Both the position numbers and the translations under genes were made by a program. A stretch of DNA of 16,443 nucleotides, taken from Candidatus Aminicenantota bacterium. Its GTDB lineage: Bacteria; Acidobacteriota; Aminicenantia; Aminicenantales; Aminicenantaceae. This document shows, in pieces, positions 14,222 to 16,443 of this stretch (position 1 is the first letter of the stretch; each line of letters begins with the position of its first letter). The stretch lies in NCBI GenBank assembly GCA_030670375.1, contig DAOVBT010000011.1:1-16443 (forward strand), in the 5' to 3' direction. The notes beneath the pieces were generated by a model. It was given only the letters and a program-made list of their open reading frames with translations, ran no database searches and was not told the DNA's origin.

Positions 14222-15100
14222 CTACCTTTGATCAATGGTGAGCTCGAAAGGATTGGTCATGGCATTGTAGCTTCGTTCCAATCGATCCTGGTATGGTTCC
14301 AATGATGCTTTGATTATTTCCGGCAGTCCGTCCTCCCAGGGAAGGCGAAACCGGTCCTCTTCCATGGCTTGAATTTCCGCTTCTAAGATATCTTTCCATT
14401 CCGATAGGGCTCCAGATGTGCCTGTGGCCCCCAGTTTTTCAAGTTGGTTATGCAACATGGGCAAGAGTGTGCGGTGCAAGCGTCTGAGCATGCTGTCCCG
14501 GCGCTCTTCACGTATTTCTTTTATGTCCATATCACCCAAGCGGCTTCCCCCACCTTCCTCCATGACCTCGAAATCCGGACCATCCTCGGGCAGTTTTTCC
14601 AGCCAGGAGAAATAGGCTATCGCATAGATATAGCAATACTCCCCCATTCCCATCTCGGCATCCAGAAGAGCCTGGTTTCGGAATTTCATGAATTCAGCGA
14701 TTTGAGGAACAAGACCGAATCCCAGCTTCACCATTTCGAAGACATTTTTGGGTTTTTTAACCTCTACCTCGCTCTGTCCCGCTCTATCCTGCAGCTCTCG
14801 CATCGAGATCTCCAATTTCTCCTGGAATGGAGCAAAAGCCTTTCTTATAGATAAAAACGCCTCGATTCGGCTGGGACCGATGGATCCATCCGGTTCGGGA
14901 CAGAAGTCTCTGATTTCTCCGTAGCGTTCGGTCAAAACCTCCATCAACTCTTCTTGTTCTTGGAATTCACCTATCAAGTTTTTGAAAAACACATAGCCAC
15001 CGACGCCGAGCACGATCAAAATCAAGATGATGACAGCACATCCGATGCCGCAACCCACTAGCCATTTTTTTGTCGTGTTGCTGGATTTTGTTTCGTTCAT
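14222..15100 (-). CDS. Unrecognised single-TM protein with extracytoplasmic helical domain
   Basis: I do not recognise this 292-residue protein. A short cytoplasmic N-terminus (1-12, MNETKSSNTTKK) leads into one membrane segment (about 13-38: LVGCGIGCAVIILILIV, then GGYVFF). The remaining 250 residues are charged and mostly helical, with a DFCPEPDGSIG loop near 65, EFMKFRNQALLDAEMGMGEYCYIYAIAYFSWLEKL in the middle, and a Glu/Arg-rich C-terminal half. No catalytic motif is evident. The ATG at 15100 follows GAGAGG about 8 nt upstream; a longer form from 15154 is possible but adds a non-hydrophobic extension without a good Shine-Dalgarno. It is convergent with the CNNM/CorC gene and divergent from the amidohydrolase-like gene. 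The topology suggests a membrane-anchored periplasmic protein. Confidence 0.72.
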   Translation of the reverse strand: MNETKSSNTTKKWLVGCGIGCAVIILILIVLGVGGYVFFKNLIGEFQEQEELMEVLTERYGEIRDFCPEPDGSIGPSRIEAFLSIRKAFAPFQEKLEISMRELQDRAGQSEVEVKKPKNVFEMVKLGFGLVPQIAEFMKFRNQALLDAEMGMGEYCYIYAIAYFSWLEKLPEDGPDFEVMEEGGGSRLGDMDIKEIREERRDSMLRRLHRTLLPMLHNQLEKLGATGTSGALSEWKDILEAEIQAMEEDRFRLPWEDGLPEIIKASLEPYQDRLERSYNAMTNPFELTIDQR

Positions 15101-15362
15101 CCTCCAAGCCTCTCTGTCCGGGATTTTCTCTATCATAACAAAAAAGAGTCCCAAATGGCGAGGATATGCGGAACTTTTGTGCTTAGCTTTTCGTATGAAT
15201 AACCTTAAAGACGATTTCGTTTAAATTTCATGAATTATTTATAAAAACTGCTGATTGATATATAAATGAATTTGGAATTTGGAAATTTTGTTTTATGAAA
15301 GTGGATGAAGATATCAGCAGTGTTTATGAATAATTCAGGAAAATTCAGGAAAAGGAGGTAAT
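15101..15362. other. AT-rich divergent intergenic region
   Basis: This 262-bp region between divergent genes is clearly richer in A+T than its surroundings. Toward the + gene, TTGGAA (15272-15277) and TATGAA (15294-15299), 16 nt apart, are a possible weak promoter. An AATTCAGGA unit occurs twice in tandem (15332-15340 and 15342-15350) just before a perfect AAAGGAGG Shine-Dalgarno. I see no RNA gene or coding frame in it. Confidence 0.45.
15326..15340 (+). repeat. 15-bp direct repeat, copy 2 (leader of amidohydrolase-like gene)
   Basis: ATGAATAATTCAGGA is identical to 5535-5549 before bshB1. In both places it ends at or just before the Shine-Dalgarno. Here its last nine bases are repeated again at 15342-15350. 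Confidence 0.4.
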
Positions 15363-16443
15363 ATGAGGAAAACGAGAATTGTCTTAACCACCTGCCTCAT
15401 TGTTCTTTTGGTCACACACACTCCCTTCCTTCGCTCAGGAGACGATCTCCACAGAGTTTGGGCTATTAAGGATTGCCGGATCGTCACACAAGCAGGTCCT
15501 CCGATCGAGAAAGGGACGGTCGTGATCCGGGACGGCCTGATTGAAGCGGTGGGGGCAAAAGTCGATGTTCCTGCGGATGCCGAGGTGATCGACGGGAGCA
15601 TGCTGACCGTGTATCCGGGATTGATAGATCCTCTGGGAAAATCTCTGCTCAAGCTCCCGGAACAAAAGTTCGATCAAACAAAGATTTACACGGGACAGTA
15701 CACAGATGAAGACAGAGGAATAAGACCCGGTTTTAAAGCCTTTGACCACTTTGAGATCACCAAATCGACACTGGAAAAATACCACAAGGCCGGTTTCACG
15801 ACCGCCCAGGTGCTGCCGGAAAGAGGCGTATTCACAGGCCAAGCCTCTGTGTTTTCCCTCAGCGGCACGGATAAAAATGCAAACATAATCCTGCGAGATA
15901 CTTGCCTTGGTGTCGGTTTTTCCGTTTCCAGCTTTATGGTGTATCCCAGCTCGCTCATGGGTGTTGTGGCGATGCTCAGGCAGGAGTTATCTGATGCTGC
16001 CTATTTTGATAAACACAACACGCGATGGATGAAAGAAATGAACGGAATTTCCCGTCCTGAATACAACGTCAAACATGAATTGCTTTCTGATTATGCGTCG
16101 GGAAGAAAACCGGTGGTTTTCCTCTGTCGGAATCAGAATGATATCCGCCGTGCCATCGGTTTGGCCGCGGAGATGAAGTTGGACTATTTCATCTGCGATA
16201 TCGGCAACGAAGCTTTCCGAGTGATTCCAGAATTAAAAAAGGCAAAAGCTCGGGTATTCCTTCCTTTGACTTTTAAAGCGCCCGCCACTAGCATTCATGC
16301 ACGAAAGGGAAGGGATGTGCGGGACAAAGCGGAAAAAGAGTTGTATCCGAAAAATCCAGCACAATTAGCTGAAGCAGACGTCCCGTTTACCTTCACTTCT
16401 TTCGGAACAGACGATCCCAAGAGCTTTATGGAAGGGATCCAGA
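15363..16443 (+). CDS. Secreted amidohydrolase-like protein, 3' part beyond the window
   Basis: The frame is open from the ATG at 15363 to the window edge, giving 360 residues with no stop. An AAAGGAGG Shine-Dalgarno (15351-15358) fixes the start. Residues 1-26 look like a signal peptide (MRKTR, core 6-18). The amidohydrolase composite domain follows: AIKDCRIVTQAGPPIEKGTV (34-53), VIRDGLIEAVG (54-64) and YPGLIDP (84-90), the usual lead-in to the first metal motif. Where metal-dependent members have HxH after PGLID, this protein has DPLGK, so both His are absent. The visible middle (EKYHKAGFTTAQVLPERGVFTG) matches the imidazolonepropionase/dipeptidase-like secreted branch. It may be a non-metal or non-catalytic partner of another amidohydrolase encoded beyond the window. 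Later motifs cannot be seen. Confidence 0.82.
   Translation, partial: MRKTRIVLTTCLIVLLVTHTPFLRSGDDLHRVWAIKDCRIVTQAGPPIEKGTVVIRDGLIEAVGAKVDVPADAEVIDGSMLTVYPGLIDPLGKSLLKLPEQKFDQTKIYTGQYTDEDRGIRPGFKAFDHFEITKSTLEKYHKAGFTTAQVLPERGVFTGQASVFSLSGTDKNANIILRDTCLGVGFSVSSFMVYPSSLMGVVAMLRQELSDAAYFDKHNTRWMKEMNGISRPEYNVKHELLSDYASGRKPVVFLCRNQNDIRRAIGLAAEMKLDYFICDIGNEAFRVIPELKKAKARVFLPLTFKAPATSIHARKGRDVRDKAEKELYPKNPAQLAEADVPFTFTSFGTDDPKSFMEGIQ

Overview
This window looks like chromosomal DNA from a Gram-negative bacterium outside the well-studied groups. It has moderate G+C, several proteins with Sec signal peptides, one Tat-exported PLP enzyme, a complete bacillithiol pathway, and DUF2911, exported PIG-L and exported amidohydrolase genes. 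This mix resembles Acidobacteriota/Aminicenantes-type or FCB-group genomes. That placement is a judgement from gene content, not a computed taxonomy. There are no rRNA, tRNA, CRISPR or IS elements, so this is a metabolic region rather than a mobile one.

Region 1 (1-9130, all + strand). The tail of an unknown gene and a DinB/YfiT-fold protein come first. A near-consensus sigma70 promoter (568-595) follows, then a tightly packed run of seven genes: a secreted DUF2911 protein, a large secreted PIG-L deacetylase, a 48-residue single-TM protein, bshC, bshB1, bshA, and a sodium:solute symporter broken by a single-base frameshift. Junctions overlap by 20, 8 and 4 nt or are gaps of 58, 55 and 18 nt, which suggests one operon. 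BshA makes GlcNAc-malate, BshB1 deacetylates it and BshC adds cysteine, so the whole bacillithiol pathway is here. An exported deacetylase of the BshB superfamily, a small membrane protein and a transporter share the transcription unit, which suggests a linked but uncharacterised process outside the cytoplasm.

Region 2 (9131-11435). An M29-like metallo-aminopeptidase (+) converges on a Tat-exported HisC-like aminotransferase (-). The aminotransferase has His in place of the Asp that normally contacts the PLP ring nitrogen. It has a good promoter in the intergenic region it shares with the divergent gene.

Region 3 (11436-14221). A single open frame encodes two complete CNNM/CorC-type (DUF21 + CBS pair + CorC_HlyC) modules in tandem, about 919 residues. 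The junction carries A7 and T8 tracts; one missing A would place a stop exactly between the modules. A palindrome lies in the promoter/leader region, and a near-perfect inverted repeat brackets the gene.

Region 4 (14222-16443). An unrecognised single-TM protein (-) is followed by a 262-bp AT-rich divergent intergenic region. Then comes the 5' part of an exported amidohydrolase-like protein (+) that lacks the usual HxH metal motif and runs off the window.
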